The notes beneath the pieces are model-generated. The model saw only the letters and a program-made list of their open reading frames with translations, searched no databases and had not been told where the DNA came from. This document shows positions 5,460 through 13,558 of a stretch of 15,578 nt of DNA, in pieces (within the stretch, counting starts at the first letter, position 1; each line of letters starts with the position of its first letter). Made by a program: the position numbers and the translations under genes. The stretch lies in contig CALJDJ010000091.1 in assembly GCA_938023705.1 (NCBI GenBank), positions 1 through 15,578 on the forward strand, written 5' to 3'. Origin of the DNA: an uncultured Collinsella sp. (GTDB taxonomy: Bacteria > Actinomycetota > Coriobacteriia > Coriobacteriales > Coriobacteriaceae).

Positions 5460-7313
5460 ATGCCGCTTTTCTCGCAACATACCGCCCGGTTCTCGCCGGA
5501 CGTTCCTTTGGAGGGCACCAGCTCTCGCGAGCTGCTCAAGCGGTACCAGCCGCTCGAGACACTTGCGACCGGCGGTTTTGGCTCCATCGAGATCTGCCGC
5601 GACACGCACCTGCGCCGCCGCGTCGCCATTAAGCGCATCCCCCTTATCAACGGTTCCGGCATGCCCGCCAGCGACATCATGGATGTCCTGCGCGAGGCGC
5701 ACACTGCCGCTATGCTTCAACATCCCAATATCGTGCAGGTTATCGACTTTACGCACGATACAGCCTATGCCTACCTGGTTATGGAGTATGTCGACGGCAT
5801 GTCGCTGGCCGAGTTTTTGCATCGAGTTGACGGCCATTCGCTCACCTTTGACGAGGCCGCGGCAATTGCCGACGCGCTGGGCCAGGCGCTTACCTTCGCC
5901 CATAGCAATGGCGTGCTCCACCTAGACATTAAGCCCGCTAACGTGCTCATCGACCACTCGGGCAATGTAAAGCTCACCGACTTTGGCATGGCGCGGCTGT
6001 CGTCCGCCGGTGGCTTTGGCGGCTCGCGCGGCGGCACCATCGGCTACATGCCGCCCGAGCAGCTCGATATCGAGACCGGCACGGTCGACGAACGCGCTGA
6101 TGTCTTTGCCCTTGCCTGCGTTATCTATGAGGGCTTGTGCGGCAGCGCTCCCTTTATGGCGGCCACGCCCGCCGACTCGCTCGGCCGCATCATCGGCGGC
6201 GCCACCTATCCCAGCGAGCTGATACCACACTTCCCCCCGGGAGCCGAGGCCACGCTCATGAGCGCGCTCTCCCCCATGCCGCAGGACCGCCCCAGCAGCA
6301 TCGAGGCATTTTGCGACCAGCTCCTTGCCGGTCTGGGCAGCGTACGCGAGGGCCGTCGCAGCTTGGAGCAAATGGTTGGCGAGCTTTCGGATGACGAGCA
6401 GGAGCTCGAGGATATCGAGCCGTCGTACTACGAGGACGACGCCATCGAGGTCGACCCCGCACTCGGCTGGGCGGGCACGCGCTGGAACCATGCGCGCGAC
6501 TACACCATGCGCGCTATCTCGGCGCTGGCGTGCGGCACCTTTAGCTTTTTGCTGATGCAAACGGCTGGGGTCGCGGCGCTTCCCGGCCTGGTCATTGCGG
6601 CTATCGCGATCGGAGCGGCGGCCGGCCTGGCCCCCCAGATTGGCTCGGCCATCTCGGCCGTGGGCTTTTTGGTGCTCATGGCAAACGCCACCATGCAGGC
6701 ACAGGGCATCCTGTCGATGTTGCCCGTCGCGGTGATCTTTGCCGCCGCCATGTCCGGTTGGTGGATCGCCTGGGGTCGCACCGAGGCTGCCGCGAGCGCC
6801 GCACTCACCTGTGCACTCGCGCTTGGCTGTCTGACCGGCAATACCTTCCTGGCAGCTGGGGTCACCGCCGGCGTCGCGTCATTTTGGCTCGGCCCGGCAA
6901 GCGCCGCCGCGGCAACGGGCATGGGCGCACTTTTTGCCCGTCTGGCCACGGTCGCGCTTTCAGCCGGAGGCGTGCTGGGGCTCGGTAACGTTGCCGCGGC
7001 GCTGGGAGACCCACTCCTTTGGGCTGCCTTTGTGCTGGTAGCGGCAACTGCCGCGGCGTCATCTGCGCTGCTCAATGCCCATGCCAAGCGTGCCGATCAG
7101 GGATCAAACCTTGCCGCAATCGCCGCCATCGCTTTCACCGGCATCGGCTGCGCAGCGGCGTCCTGTCTTGCACACCATATGGAAATTGCCAGCCTTGCAG
7201 CCGCGGTCGTCGCCAAGGCGGCGGTTGCGGGAATCCTATCCTCTATAATCGTTGGGATATGCCTATATTTGCTCGGATACCAAAGAACCTATACGGAGAG
7301 TGATCTTTCGTGA
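5460..7313 (+). CDS. Serine/threonine protein kinase with multi-pass membrane C-terminus
   Basis: This 617-residue kinase opens the operon. I choose the ATG at 5460, with GAGGG 6 nt upstream, over a TTG two codons earlier. The kinase domain (about 28-290) has a glycine loop (ATGGFGS), VAIK with the ATP-binding lysine K58, helix-C glutamate E79, catalytic loop HLDIKPANVL (D156, N161), DFG (D174) and GTIGYMPPEQ. All residues needed for catalysis are present, but the usual HRD arginine is Leu, making it a non-RD kinase, so activation-loop control may differ. A strongly acidic linker (about 308-342) follows. From about 350 to the end, long Ala/Gly/Val-rich hydrophobic stretches make some eight or more helices with almost no loops. 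Operon kinases such as PknA or PknB normally have one helix. Position suggests it takes the place of pknA; the membrane part may sense something in the bilayer. It overlaps fhaA by GTGA. Confidence 0.92.
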   Translation: MPLFSQHTARFSPDVPLEGTSSRELLKRYQPLETLATGGFGSIEICRDTHLRRRVAIKRIPLINGSGMPASDIMDVLREAHTAAMLQHPNIVQVIDFTHDTAYAYLVMEYVDGMSLAEFLHRVDGHSLTFDEAAAIADALGQALTFAHSNGVLHLDIKPANVLIDHSGNVKLTDFGMARLSSAGGFGGSRGGTIGYMPPEQLDIETGTVDERADVFALACVIYEGLCGSAPFMAATPADSLGRIIGGATYPSELIPHFPPGAEATLMSALSPMPQDRPSSIEAFCDQLLAGLGSVREGRRSLEQMVGELSDDEQELEDIEPSYYEDDAIEVDPALGWAGTRWNHARDYTMRAISALACGTFSFLLMQTAGVAALPGLVIAAIAIGAAAGLAPQIGSAISAVGFLVLMANATMQAQGILSMLPVAVIFAAAMSGWWIAWGRTEAAASAALTCALALGCLTGNTFLAAGVTAGVASFWLGPASAAAATGMGALFARLATVALSAGGVLGLGNVAAALGDPLLWAAFVLVAATAAASSALLNAHAKRADQGSNLAAIAAIAFTGIGCAAASCLAHHMEIASLAAAVVAKAAVAGILSSIIVGICLYLLGYQRTYTESDLS

Positions 7314-8320
7314 ACTTCCTGAACATCTTCGAGGACCACGTGGCCGGCATCTTCGGTGCCACCCGTGCCCCGTTCTCCTTTAAGAAGCTTGCCAAGCAGG
7401 CCGCTCGCGACATGGAGGATCAGACTCTGGTGATCAATGGCGTCAACACGGCGCCGGCACTCTATACCATCCTGATCGCCGCCGACGACGACCCCATGCT
7501 CGCCCCGTTCTACCCCGAGCTTTCGCGCGAGGTCCGCGAGTTCGTGAAGGCACAGGCCGAAAAGCGCCGTTATGTCTTTGTCGGCGAGCCCCTCGTGCGC
7601 TTTATGATCGATCCGCAGCTGCGTGCCGGCAAGTTCTCGGTCTTTGCCGAGAACGTCGATGCCCCCACGCTCGGCCGCCTGTACGAAGAAGAGCGCGCCT
7701 ATCAAAACGGTCTGGGCCAAAACAACTCCGCGACAAGCCGTGCCGCCAGCGCCCCGCGCGCCGGCCAGCAGCAGTTTGCTGCCCCGCAGCAGCAGCGCCC
7801 CGCCGCCATGCCCCAGCAGCAGCCGACGCCTCGTGCCGCCGCTCCCGACCCGCTTGCCGTAGCAGATCCCTTCGCGCCTAGCGTCCCCGACCCCGCCGCT
7901 CCTATCCCGGTGCCGCAGACCGTCTCGCGCGACGCGCTTGCCGGCATGGGCGGAGCCGCCGCGACCGGTGCCGCCGTGGGCCTAGGCGCCGCAGCCGGCA
8001 TCGCCTCCAACATGGCAAGCACTCGCGCCCCGCAGCGCCCGCTCGCCCAGCTCGTCGACGTCGTGAGCGGCGAGAGCCATAGCATCACCTCCGCACAGGT
8101 GACTATCGGTCGCGAGCGCTCAGTTTCCGATATTGCCCTGCGCGACCCCAACGTGTCGCGCCGCCACGCCCAGCTCACCTTTACGGGCTCGGATTGGTCG
8201 ATCGAGGACCTCAATTCCACCAACGGCACGCTCGTCAACAACCGCCGCATTACGCGCTGCCCGCTGCGCAACGGCGATCTGCTGACGTTTGGCCTGAGCA
8301 CCTTTGAATTTAGGGGATAG
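7310..8320 (+). CDS. fhaA: FhaA-like protein (DUF3662 plus FHA domain)
   Basis: This 336-residue cytoplasmic adaptor of cell-wall synthesis starts at a GTG that overlaps the kinase stop (GTGA), with GGAGAG 9 nt upstream. Residues 1-128 match the FhaA N-terminal domain DUF3662 (start MNFLNIFEDHVAGIFG, with PFSFKKLAKQAARDMEDQ). Residues 140-245 form a low-complexity linker rich in Gln, Pro and Ala. The C-terminal FHA domain (about 246-336) shows IGRE (G267, R268), the SRRH core (283-286) and LNSTNGTLVN (301-310), the residues that bind phosphothreonine. In mycobacteria FhaA binds phosphorylated MviN/MurJ-type partners and regulates peptidoglycan precursor supply; the same role is inferred here. 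Phosphorylated partners could include either operon kinase. Confidence 0.93.
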   Translation: MNFLNIFEDHVAGIFGATRAPFSFKKLAKQAARDMEDQTLVINGVNTAPALYTILIAADDDPMLAPFYPELSREVREFVKAQAEKRRYVFVGEPLVRFMIDPQLRAGKFSVFAENVDAPTLGRLYEEERAYQNGLGQNNSATSRAASAPRAGQQQFAAPQQQRPAAMPQQQPTPRAAAPDPLAVADPFAPSVPDPAAPIPVPQTVSRDALAGMGGAAATGAAVGLGAAAGIASNMASTRAPQRPLAQLVDVVSGESHSITSAQVTIGRERSVSDIALRDPNVSRRHAQLTFTGSDWSIEDLNSTNGTLVNNRRITRCPLRNGDLLTFGLSTFEFRG

Positions 8321-8326
8321 TCGCTT

Positions 8327-8743
8327 ATGAACATCGATATCGTCCTTTTTGCAGGCCGCATCGTCCTGGTCGCCCTGCTCTATATCTTCCTGTTCGCCGT
8401 CATGAAGACCGGCGTGGGACTTGTGCGCGGACAGCGCCGCGACTCGGCTATCTGGACGATCGATGTGGACAAGGGCCCGCGCGGCATCCGTGGCATCCAC
8501 GTAGACATGCTCGGCCCCGTCATCGTCGGTCGCTCGCCATCTTCGGACATCTGCATCAACGAACCGTTCGTCTCGGCCTCGCATGCGCGCTTTTCGCTGC
8601 AGGGCCCGGCGCTCATCATCGAGGACCTCAACTCGCTTAACGGCACGCTCGTCAACGGCCGCCAGCTTGTGGAGCCTGCCACGCTGCGCGAGGGCGACGA
8701 AGTCCAGATTGGCGATGTGGTCATGAAGGTGAACCGTCGATGA
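8327..8743 (+). CDS. fhaB: FhaB/FipA-like membrane-anchored FHA protein
   Basis: This 138-residue protein has one N-terminal membrane helix (about 4-26) and a cytoplasmic FHA domain (about 62-137). Visible FHA residues are VGRSPSSD (G68, R69, S70), SASHARF (83-89, H86) and LNSLNGTLVNGR (101-112). The usual RRH is replaced by ASH, which may change phosphopeptide choice, although the key Ser/His and the Asn-Gly turn remain. The start has AGGGGA 9 nt upstream and follows fhaA by 6 nt. The gene overlaps the phosphatase start by ATGA. Mycobacterial FhaB/FipA is linked to FtsZ-FtsQ interactions at division; a role in recruiting phosphorylated division or elongation proteins to the membrane is inferred. 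Confidence 0.92.
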   Translation: MNIDIVLFAGRIVLVALLYIFLFAVMKTGVGLVRGQRRDSAIWTIDVDKGPRGIRGIHVDMLGPVIVGRSPSSDICINEPFVSASHARFSLQGPALIIEDLNSLNGTLVNGRQLVEPATLREGDEVQIGDVVMKVNRR

Positions 8744-10539
8744 TCGACGAGGAGAACAAGTCCGCAACTATGACCGAGGCACCGGCTGCCGCCACAGCTG
8801 CGCCGGCCCACGCCGCTCCGGCGGGCTCCGCACCCATGGAGCCCGAGGACACCGTGTTCTCCCTGCCTCTTTCGCATGTAACGCATGATATTTCTGATCT
8901 CGCCGATAACGAGGACGAAGAGGATGCCGTAGCGGCGCCCATCGGCGCACATGCTGCGGAACAGCCCACAGCGCCCGAAGCAACCCCGGCGCCGGCTCAC
9001 TTTGCAGAGCCCGTCGCCGCGGCAATCAACGAGAGCGCTGCGGTGTTTGCGGCGCCCGAGCCCGCCGCGCCGGCGTTTCCCATAGCCCCGGCATCCGAGG
9101 CTGCGCCCGCGTCTACGCCGGCGCCCGAGCCTATAGACGTCAGCCCGCAAGATGACGAGTCGACCGCCCGCGTTTCCGAGGAGCCCGACTCCCCGGACAC
9201 CGGCGATTCCGAATCAAACGCCGAGACCGACACCGTCTCTCCCGGTGACACAGCCGAAATCGACGTTGCCGCCGTTGAGGCCAAGCTCAAAGACCCCGGC
9301 TCAACCATGAGTTTTGAACCCCTAACCGAGGAGCGCATCGAGACCGACTCGACCTATGATGCCGGCACCACCACGCAACTCATGTGGGGCGCCCGCTCCG
9401 ACGTTGGCTGCGTGCGCCCGCACAATGAGGATTCCTACCTGGTACAGTCGCCGCTCTTTTGCGTATGCGACGGCATGGGTGGCCACGCTGCCGGCGAGGT
9501 AGCCTCTTCCATCGCCGTTGAGACTATTGCCAAGACGGCCCCGCAGTCCGCCGACGCCGCACGCCTGGCGGCAGCCGTCGAGGCCGCTAACGCCGCCGTA
9601 ATCGAGGCCGCCTTGAATGGCCTGGGCAAGCCCGGCATGGGCTGCACAGCCACCTGCGCCTATATCGAAAACGACACGCTCGCCATCGCCCACGTGGGTG
9701 ACTCTCGCGCCTACCTGCTTCACGAGGGCACGCTCATCCGCGTGACCCGCGACCACTCCTATGTGGAGGAGCTCGTGGACGCCGGCGAGATCACGGCAGA
9801 CGAGGCTCGCGTCCACCCCAACCGTTCGGTCATCACCCGCGCGCTGGGCTCGGACCCCGCCATGTATGCCGACCACTTCACTCTGCATATCGAGGAAGGC
9901 GACCGCCTGATTCTGTGCTCCGACGGCCTTTCGAGCATGATTCCCGATAGCGATATCGAGAACATCGCCACGCAGTCCTCAACCGCGCAAATCTGCGTCG
10001 ACAACCTAGTGGACGCGGCGCTTGCCGCCGGCGGCCACGACAACGTGACCGTAGTAGTCGTTGACCTGGTTGACGATGGCGTTATGCGCGAGGCGCAACG
10101 CGTGCGTCGCCGCAACGTCACCATCGGCGTCGTCTTAGGTCTCGTCTTGGTGCTGGCGGCTGCCATCTGGGCATACGCAGGCGTTACCGGCTCGTACTAC
10201 CTGGGAACCTACCAGGGCAATGTCGCCGTCTGGCGCGGCCTTCCCGGCAAGCCGCTCGGACTCAAGCTTCACTGGCTCGAAAGCGAAACCAGTATTAAGC
10301 TGTCCGACTTGCCCGAAGACACGCAAAACCGCCTCAAGGCGGGCATTCCGCAAACAAGTGTCGACGATGCGCAGGACACGATATCCAAGTACCGCCACCA
10401 GATCGACGAGGAGCAGACCCGCCAGGTGATTGACGCGCAAACGATTCGCGACAACACCAATCAGGGATCGACCTCCGAATCAGATTCCGAGAAAACCGCC
10501 GAACAGTCCGCCGAGGCCGAAGCCTCCGAAAAGAACTAG
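8740..10539 (+). CDS. pstP: PP2C-type Ser/Thr phosphatase PstP with long N-terminal extension
   Basis: This 599-residue membrane phosphatase should reverse phosphorylation by the operon kinases. The PP2C catalytic domain (about 214-446) has all metal-binding motifs: RPHNED (226-231), DGMGGH (244-249), GDSRAY (320-325), SDGL (394-397) and GGHDNVT (431-437). One helix (about 460-481) crosses the membrane. The outer part begins YYLGTYQGNVAVWRGLPGK, as in actinobacterial PstP, and ends in an acidic Ser/Glu tail. Unusual is the 210-residue N-terminal extension before the catalytic domain: acidic, rich in Pro, Ala, Ser and Thr, surely disordered. Family members usually begin at the PP2C domain. The ATG at 8740 overlaps the fhaB stop (ATGA), with AAGGTG as ribosome site. 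An ATG at 8770 lacks a well-spaced site, and even from there the extension remains long. Confidence 0.93.
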   Translation: MIDEENKSATMTEAPAAATAAPAHAAPAGSAPMEPEDTVFSLPLSHVTHDISDLADNEDEEDAVAAPIGAHAAEQPTAPEATPAPAHFAEPVAAAINESAAVFAAPEPAAPAFPIAPASEAAPASTPAPEPIDVSPQDDESTARVSEEPDSPDTGDSESNAETDTVSPGDTAEIDVAAVEAKLKDPGSTMSFEPLTEERIETDSTYDAGTTTQLMWGARSDVGCVRPHNEDSYLVQSPLFCVCDGMGGHAAGEVASSIAVETIAKTAPQSADAARLAAAVEAANAAVIEAALNGLGKPGMGCTATCAYIENDTLAIAHVGDSRAYLLHEGTLIRVTRDHSYVEELVDAGEITADEARVHPNRSVITRALGSDPAMYADHFTLHIEEGDRLILCSDGLSSMIPDSDIENIATQSSTAQICVDNLVDAALAAGGHDNVTVVVVDLVDDGVMREAQRVRRRNVTIGVVLGLVLVLAAAIWAYAGVTGSYYLGTYQGNVAVWRGLPGKPLGLKLHWLESETSIKLSDLPEDTQNRLKAGIPQTSVDDAQDTISKYRHQIDEEQTRQVIDAQTIRDNTNQGSTSESDSEKTAEQSAEAEASEKN

Positions 10540-10541
10540 AA

Positions 10542-10547
10542 AGGGAG
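10542..10547 (+). promoter_or_regulatory. Ribosome binding site deciding the SEDS-PBP start
   Basis: AGGGAG lies 8 nt before the ATG at 10556. It shows that translation begins there and not at an in-frame ATG 42 codons upstream, whose product would begin with a Pro/Arg-rich stretch overlapping the phosphatase tail. Confidence 0.8.
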
Positions 10548-10555
10548 TGCCGCTT

Positions 10556-13426
10556 ATGAGTCGCCGCAACACCGAGCTGCTCTTGCTCATCGCCTCGGCG
10601 TTCCCCGTCATCCTGCTGTATGCGATGTACGTCCTCACCGCGGGCGCTGCCATCTCCTTTGAGACGCTCGCCGTGCCGATCGGCCTCTTTGCCGCCTTCG
10701 CCGCGGCACATATCGCCGTGCGCATCTTGGCGCCCGGCGCCGACCCCGCCATCCTGCCCATTGTCTTTGTGCTTTCGGGCATCGGCATCACGTTCGTGAC
10801 ACGCCTCGCCCCCGCTCTCGCCATCTCACAGCTCATCATCCTGTTTGTCTCGGTGGCGCTCATGGTGGGAACGCTCGCGTTGGTTAAGAACCTCGACGTG
10901 GTCATGCGCTACAAGTACACCTTTGGCATTATCGGCATCATTCTGCTGATGCTGCCCATCTTTATCGGCACCACGATCTCGGGCTCCAAGCTGTGGATTC
11001 GCATCGCAGGCTTTACCATCCAGCCCGGCGAGTTCGCCAAGGTCTTTATCGTGCTGTTCCTGGCCGGCTACTTGGCCGAGAACCGCGAGCTGCTCTCCAT
11101 CTCCAACCGCAAGATCCTGGGCTTTAAGATCCCTCGCCTGCGACTGCTGCTGCCGCTGTTTGCCGTGTGGGGTGTGTGCCTGCTCGTCGTCGTCTTCGAA
11201 CGCGATCTGGGTTCGGCCGTGCTGTTCTACACCATCTTCTTGCTGATGCTCTACGTTGCCACGGGACGATTCTCGTATGTCGTTATCGGCCTTGCGCTCT
11301 TAGCCGTTGGAGCCGTGGGCGCCTACAAGTTCCTGTCTCACGTTCAGGTACGTTTCCAGGTTTGGGTCGATCCGTTTAAGGACGCCCAGGGCCAGGGCTA
11401 CCAGATCGTCCAGTCGCTCTTCTCGCTTGCCGATGGCGGTCTGGTCGGTGTTGGCATCGGCAACGGCATGGCCAACAACATCCCTGTCGTCGAGTCCGAC
11501 TTTATCTTCTCGGCTATCGGCGAGGAGATGGGCCTTTTGGGCGGCGGCGCCGTGCTCATCCTGTTTATGCTCTTTGCCGTGCGTGGCCTCACCACGGCTG
11601 CCCGCGCTAAATCCGACCTTGCCGCCTTTAGCGCCACGGGCCTTACGGCCGCCATCAGCTTCCAGGCCTTCTTGATCGTTGGCGGCGTAACCCGCCTGAT
11701 CCCGCTGACCGGCGTCACCCTGCCCTTTATGAGCCAGGGCGGCTCCTCTCTGCTGGCGAGCTTTATTATCGTCGCGCTCCTGCTGCGCGCCGGTGACGAG
11801 GCGACCGGACGCGAGGCCGAGCTTACCGGCACCGGCACCATGGCCGCCATCACCGATGATCAGGTCGCATCTGCCGCCGCCCCGACGGGCACGCGCTTTG
11901 CCACCTCGTCTTCCTACGGCAGCGGCAGCCATTCCGTCGGCTCGCGCATGCGCCGTCGCCTGCTCGACACGCCTGAATCCGGTGTGCTCGGCCGCGTTGC
12001 GCTCGCCAACCGTCTAACCCGTGCGGTGCTCGCCTTTACGGCGCTGTTCGCCATCCTTATTGGCAACCTCACCTATGTCCAGGTCATTAAGGCCAAGGAC
12101 TATCAGGACATGCCGACCAACAACCACACCATCGCCCGCTCCAAGTACATCCAGCGCGGCTCCATCATCACGTCCGACGGCGTGACGCTGGCCGAGTCGC
12201 TGCAGCAGGAGGACGGCACCTACGTACGCTCCTACCCCAACGGTAACCTTGCAGCGCACGTGGTTGGCTACGTGAGCCAGCAGTATGGCACCACCGCCAT
12301 CGAGAGCGTCATGAACGACACGCTCACCGGTTCTAAGGACTACTCCAGCTGGAACAACGCCATCGCGTCGCTCGCGGGCCAGACCCAGCCGGGCAACACC
12401 GCCAAGCTCACCATCGACTCGCGCATCCAGACGGCTGCTGAGCAGGCACTCAAGGGCTTTAAGGGCGCTGTAGTGGTCATCGACCCGCGTACCGGCGCGG
12501 TTCTCGCATGTGCCAGCTCGCCCACCTACGACAACACCAACATCGATGCCCTACTGCAGACGGGCGGCGGCGAGGACGGCTCCATGTACAATCGCGCCAT
12601 GGACGCGCTGTACACGCCGGGCTCAACGTTTAAGGTCGTTACGCTTTCCGCGGCACTCGAGACCGGTACCGCCAGCCTTACCAGCACCTACCAGGCGCCC
12701 GGCTCCATGGACATCGGCAACGCACCGGTCACCAACTATGCCAACGAGAGCTACGGCACCATCAGCCTGCAGCAGGCCTTTGCCGTGTCCTCCAACGTCG
12801 TCTTTGGCCAGGTGGCAAACGAAGTTGGCGCAAACACGCTCGTGCAGTTTGCCAACGCCTTTGGCTACGGCCAAAAGCTCGGCCAGGACCTGACCTCCGC
12901 GGCCTCCATCATGGCCGACCCGTCGCTCATGACCGAGTGGGAGACCGCCTGGGCCGGCGCCGGCCAGCCTGTCGGCATGGGCCACACGCCCGGCCCGCAG
13001 ACCACCGTCATGCAAAACGCCGTGATTGCCGCCGCCATCGCTAACAGCGGCGTGGTCATGGACCCGTACTTTGTAGCCCAGGTACTCGCCCCGGACGGAA
13101 CCGTGGTTAAGACCACGCAGTCCCGCTCGCTGGGCCAGGCTGTCAGCTCTGCCACGGCCGACCAGGTCAAGCAGGCCATGCTCGCCGTCGTCCAGTCCGG
13201 TACCGGCACCGATGCCCAGGTCCCCGGGGTCAAGGTCGCCGGCAAGACCGGCTCGGCCGAGACCGGCGGCACCAACGTCAACTCGATGTTCGTTGGCTTT
13301 GCACCTTACGATTCACCCACGGTCGCTATCTCGGTGGCCTTGGAGGATTACGACAAACACGACGTCAAGGCGGCCAAGATTGCCGGCATCGTCCTGACCG
13401 CGGCGCTCGCAGCACAGGGAGCGTGA
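10556..13426 (+). CDS. Fused SEDS glycosyltransferase (RodA/FtsW) and class B penicillin-binding protein
   Basis: One 956-residue polypeptide joins the two enzymes that polymerise and cross-link peptidoglycan. Residues 1-412 form a SEDS protein with about ten helices and family motifs: QPGEFAK (156-162), ERDLGSAVL (215-223), VDPFKD (271-276), GQGYQIVQS (279-287), an ESDFIFSAIGEE loop (313-324) and PFMSQGGSS (390-398). A cytoplasmic linker (about 413-486) carries Ser/Gly-rich and Arg-rich stretches. A new helix (about 487-507) leads to a class B PBP: RGSIITSDG (534-542), active-site S690-T-F-K, S745-S-N747 and K897-T-G899. All catalytic motifs are present in one unbroken frame. In mycobacteria and most bacteria rodA and pbpA are adjacent genes; the fusion forces a 1:1 complex. 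The pbp half is short (about 470 residues), like actinobacterial PbpA. The start is 16 nt after pstP. The product is outer-face active, with N-terminus in the cytoplasm. Confidence 0.95.
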   Translation: MSRRNTELLLLIASAFPVILLYAMYVLTAGAAISFETLAVPIGLFAAFAAAHIAVRILAPGADPAILPIVFVLSGIGITFVTRLAPALAISQLIILFVSVALMVGTLALVKNLDVVMRYKYTFGIIGIILLMLPIFIGTTISGSKLWIRIAGFTIQPGEFAKVFIVLFLAGYLAENRELLSISNRKILGFKIPRLRLLLPLFAVWGVCLLVVVFERDLGSAVLFYTIFLLMLYVATGRFSYVVIGLALLAVGAVGAYKFLSHVQVRFQVWVDPFKDAQGQGYQIVQSLFSLADGGLVGVGIGNGMANNIPVVESDFIFSAIGEEMGLLGGGAVLILFMLFAVRGLTTAARAKSDLAAFSATGLTAAISFQAFLIVGGVTRLIPLTGVTLPFMSQGGSSLLASFIIVALLLRAGDEATGREAELTGTGTMAAITDDQVASAAAPTGTRFATSSSYGSGSHSVGSRMRRRLLDTPESGVLGRVALANRLTRAVLAFTALFAILIGNLTYVQVIKAKDYQDMPTNNHTIARSKYIQRGSIITSDGVTLAESLQQEDGTYVRSYPNGNLAAHVVGYVSQQYGTTAIESVMNDTLTGSKDYSSWNNAIASLAGQTQPGNTAKLTIDSRIQTAAEQALKGFKGAVVVIDPRTGAVLACASSPTYDNTNIDALLQTGGGEDGSMYNRAMDALYTPGSTFKVVTLSAALETGTASLTSTYQAPGSMDIGNAPVTNYANESYGTISLQQAFAVSSNVVFGQVANEVGANTLVQFANAFGYGQKLGQDLTSAASIMADPSLMTEWETAWAGAGQPVGMGHTPGPQTTVMQNAVIAAAIANSGVVMDPYFVAQVLAPDGTVVKTTQSRSLGQAVSSATADQVKQAMLAVVQSGTGTDAQVPGVKVAGKTGSAETGGTNVNSMFVGFAPYDSPTVAISVALEDYDKHDVKAAKIAGIVLTAALAAQGA

Positions 13427-13476
13427 TGCCCATGATCGAATCGGACACCCGAGGCGCGCCGCGGCCGAAGAGTTAG
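13426..13476 (+). CDS. Possible 16-codon leader peptide after the SEDS-PBP gene
   Basis: An ATG overlapping the SEDS-PBP stop (TGATG) opens a frame for MPMIESDTRGAPRPKS, ended by TAG. AGGGAG lies 4 nt upstream, so termination-reinitiation could translate it. The frame runs into the left arm of the hairpin at 13453-13488, so its translation could affect folding. It may equally be a chance frame or a relic. The codons carry no recognisable protein signature. Confidence 0.2.
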   Translation: MPMIESDTRGAPRPKS

Positions 13477-13488
13477 CGGCAACGCGCC
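13453..13488 (+). promoter_or_regulatory. GC-rich hairpin before pknB
   Basis: GGCGC (13453-13457) pairs with GCGCC (13484-13488) and GCCGC (13458-13462) with GCGGC (13476-13480), with a 3-nt bulge (AAC) on the right side. That gives ten strong pairs in the 132-nt spacer before pknB. No T-run follows, so a full terminator is unlikely. It may reduce read-through, mark an RNA-processing site or shelter the pknB leader. I see no clear promoter after it. Confidence 0.4.
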
Positions 13489-13548
13489 ACACGGCCCCAG
13501 CGGCCACATCGTAGGTACTACACACATCGTTGAGCGAATAGTTATGTT

Positions 13549-13553
13549 AGGAG
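13549..13553 (+). promoter_or_regulatory. Ribosome binding site AGGAG deciding the pknB start
   Basis: AGGAG lies 5 nt before the ATG at 13559. An in-frame ATG at 13544 has no such site and would place AGGAG inside the coding region. Confidence 0.75.
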
Positions 13554-13558
13554 CAGGA

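Noticed and set aside
5439..5921. Antisense frame over the kinase start
   Set aside because: It is a codon shadow of the kinase gene with no motif or ribosome site.
10430..10555. Upstream start for the SEDS-PBP protein
   Set aside because: The 42 extra residues are a Pro/Arg-rich shadow of the PstP tail. The ATG at 10556 has AGGGAG at proper distance and starts at the usual SEDS N-terminus.
13544..13558. Earlier ATG for pknB
   Set aside because: It has no ribosome site, and the AGGAG at 13549-13553 would lie inside the coding sequence.
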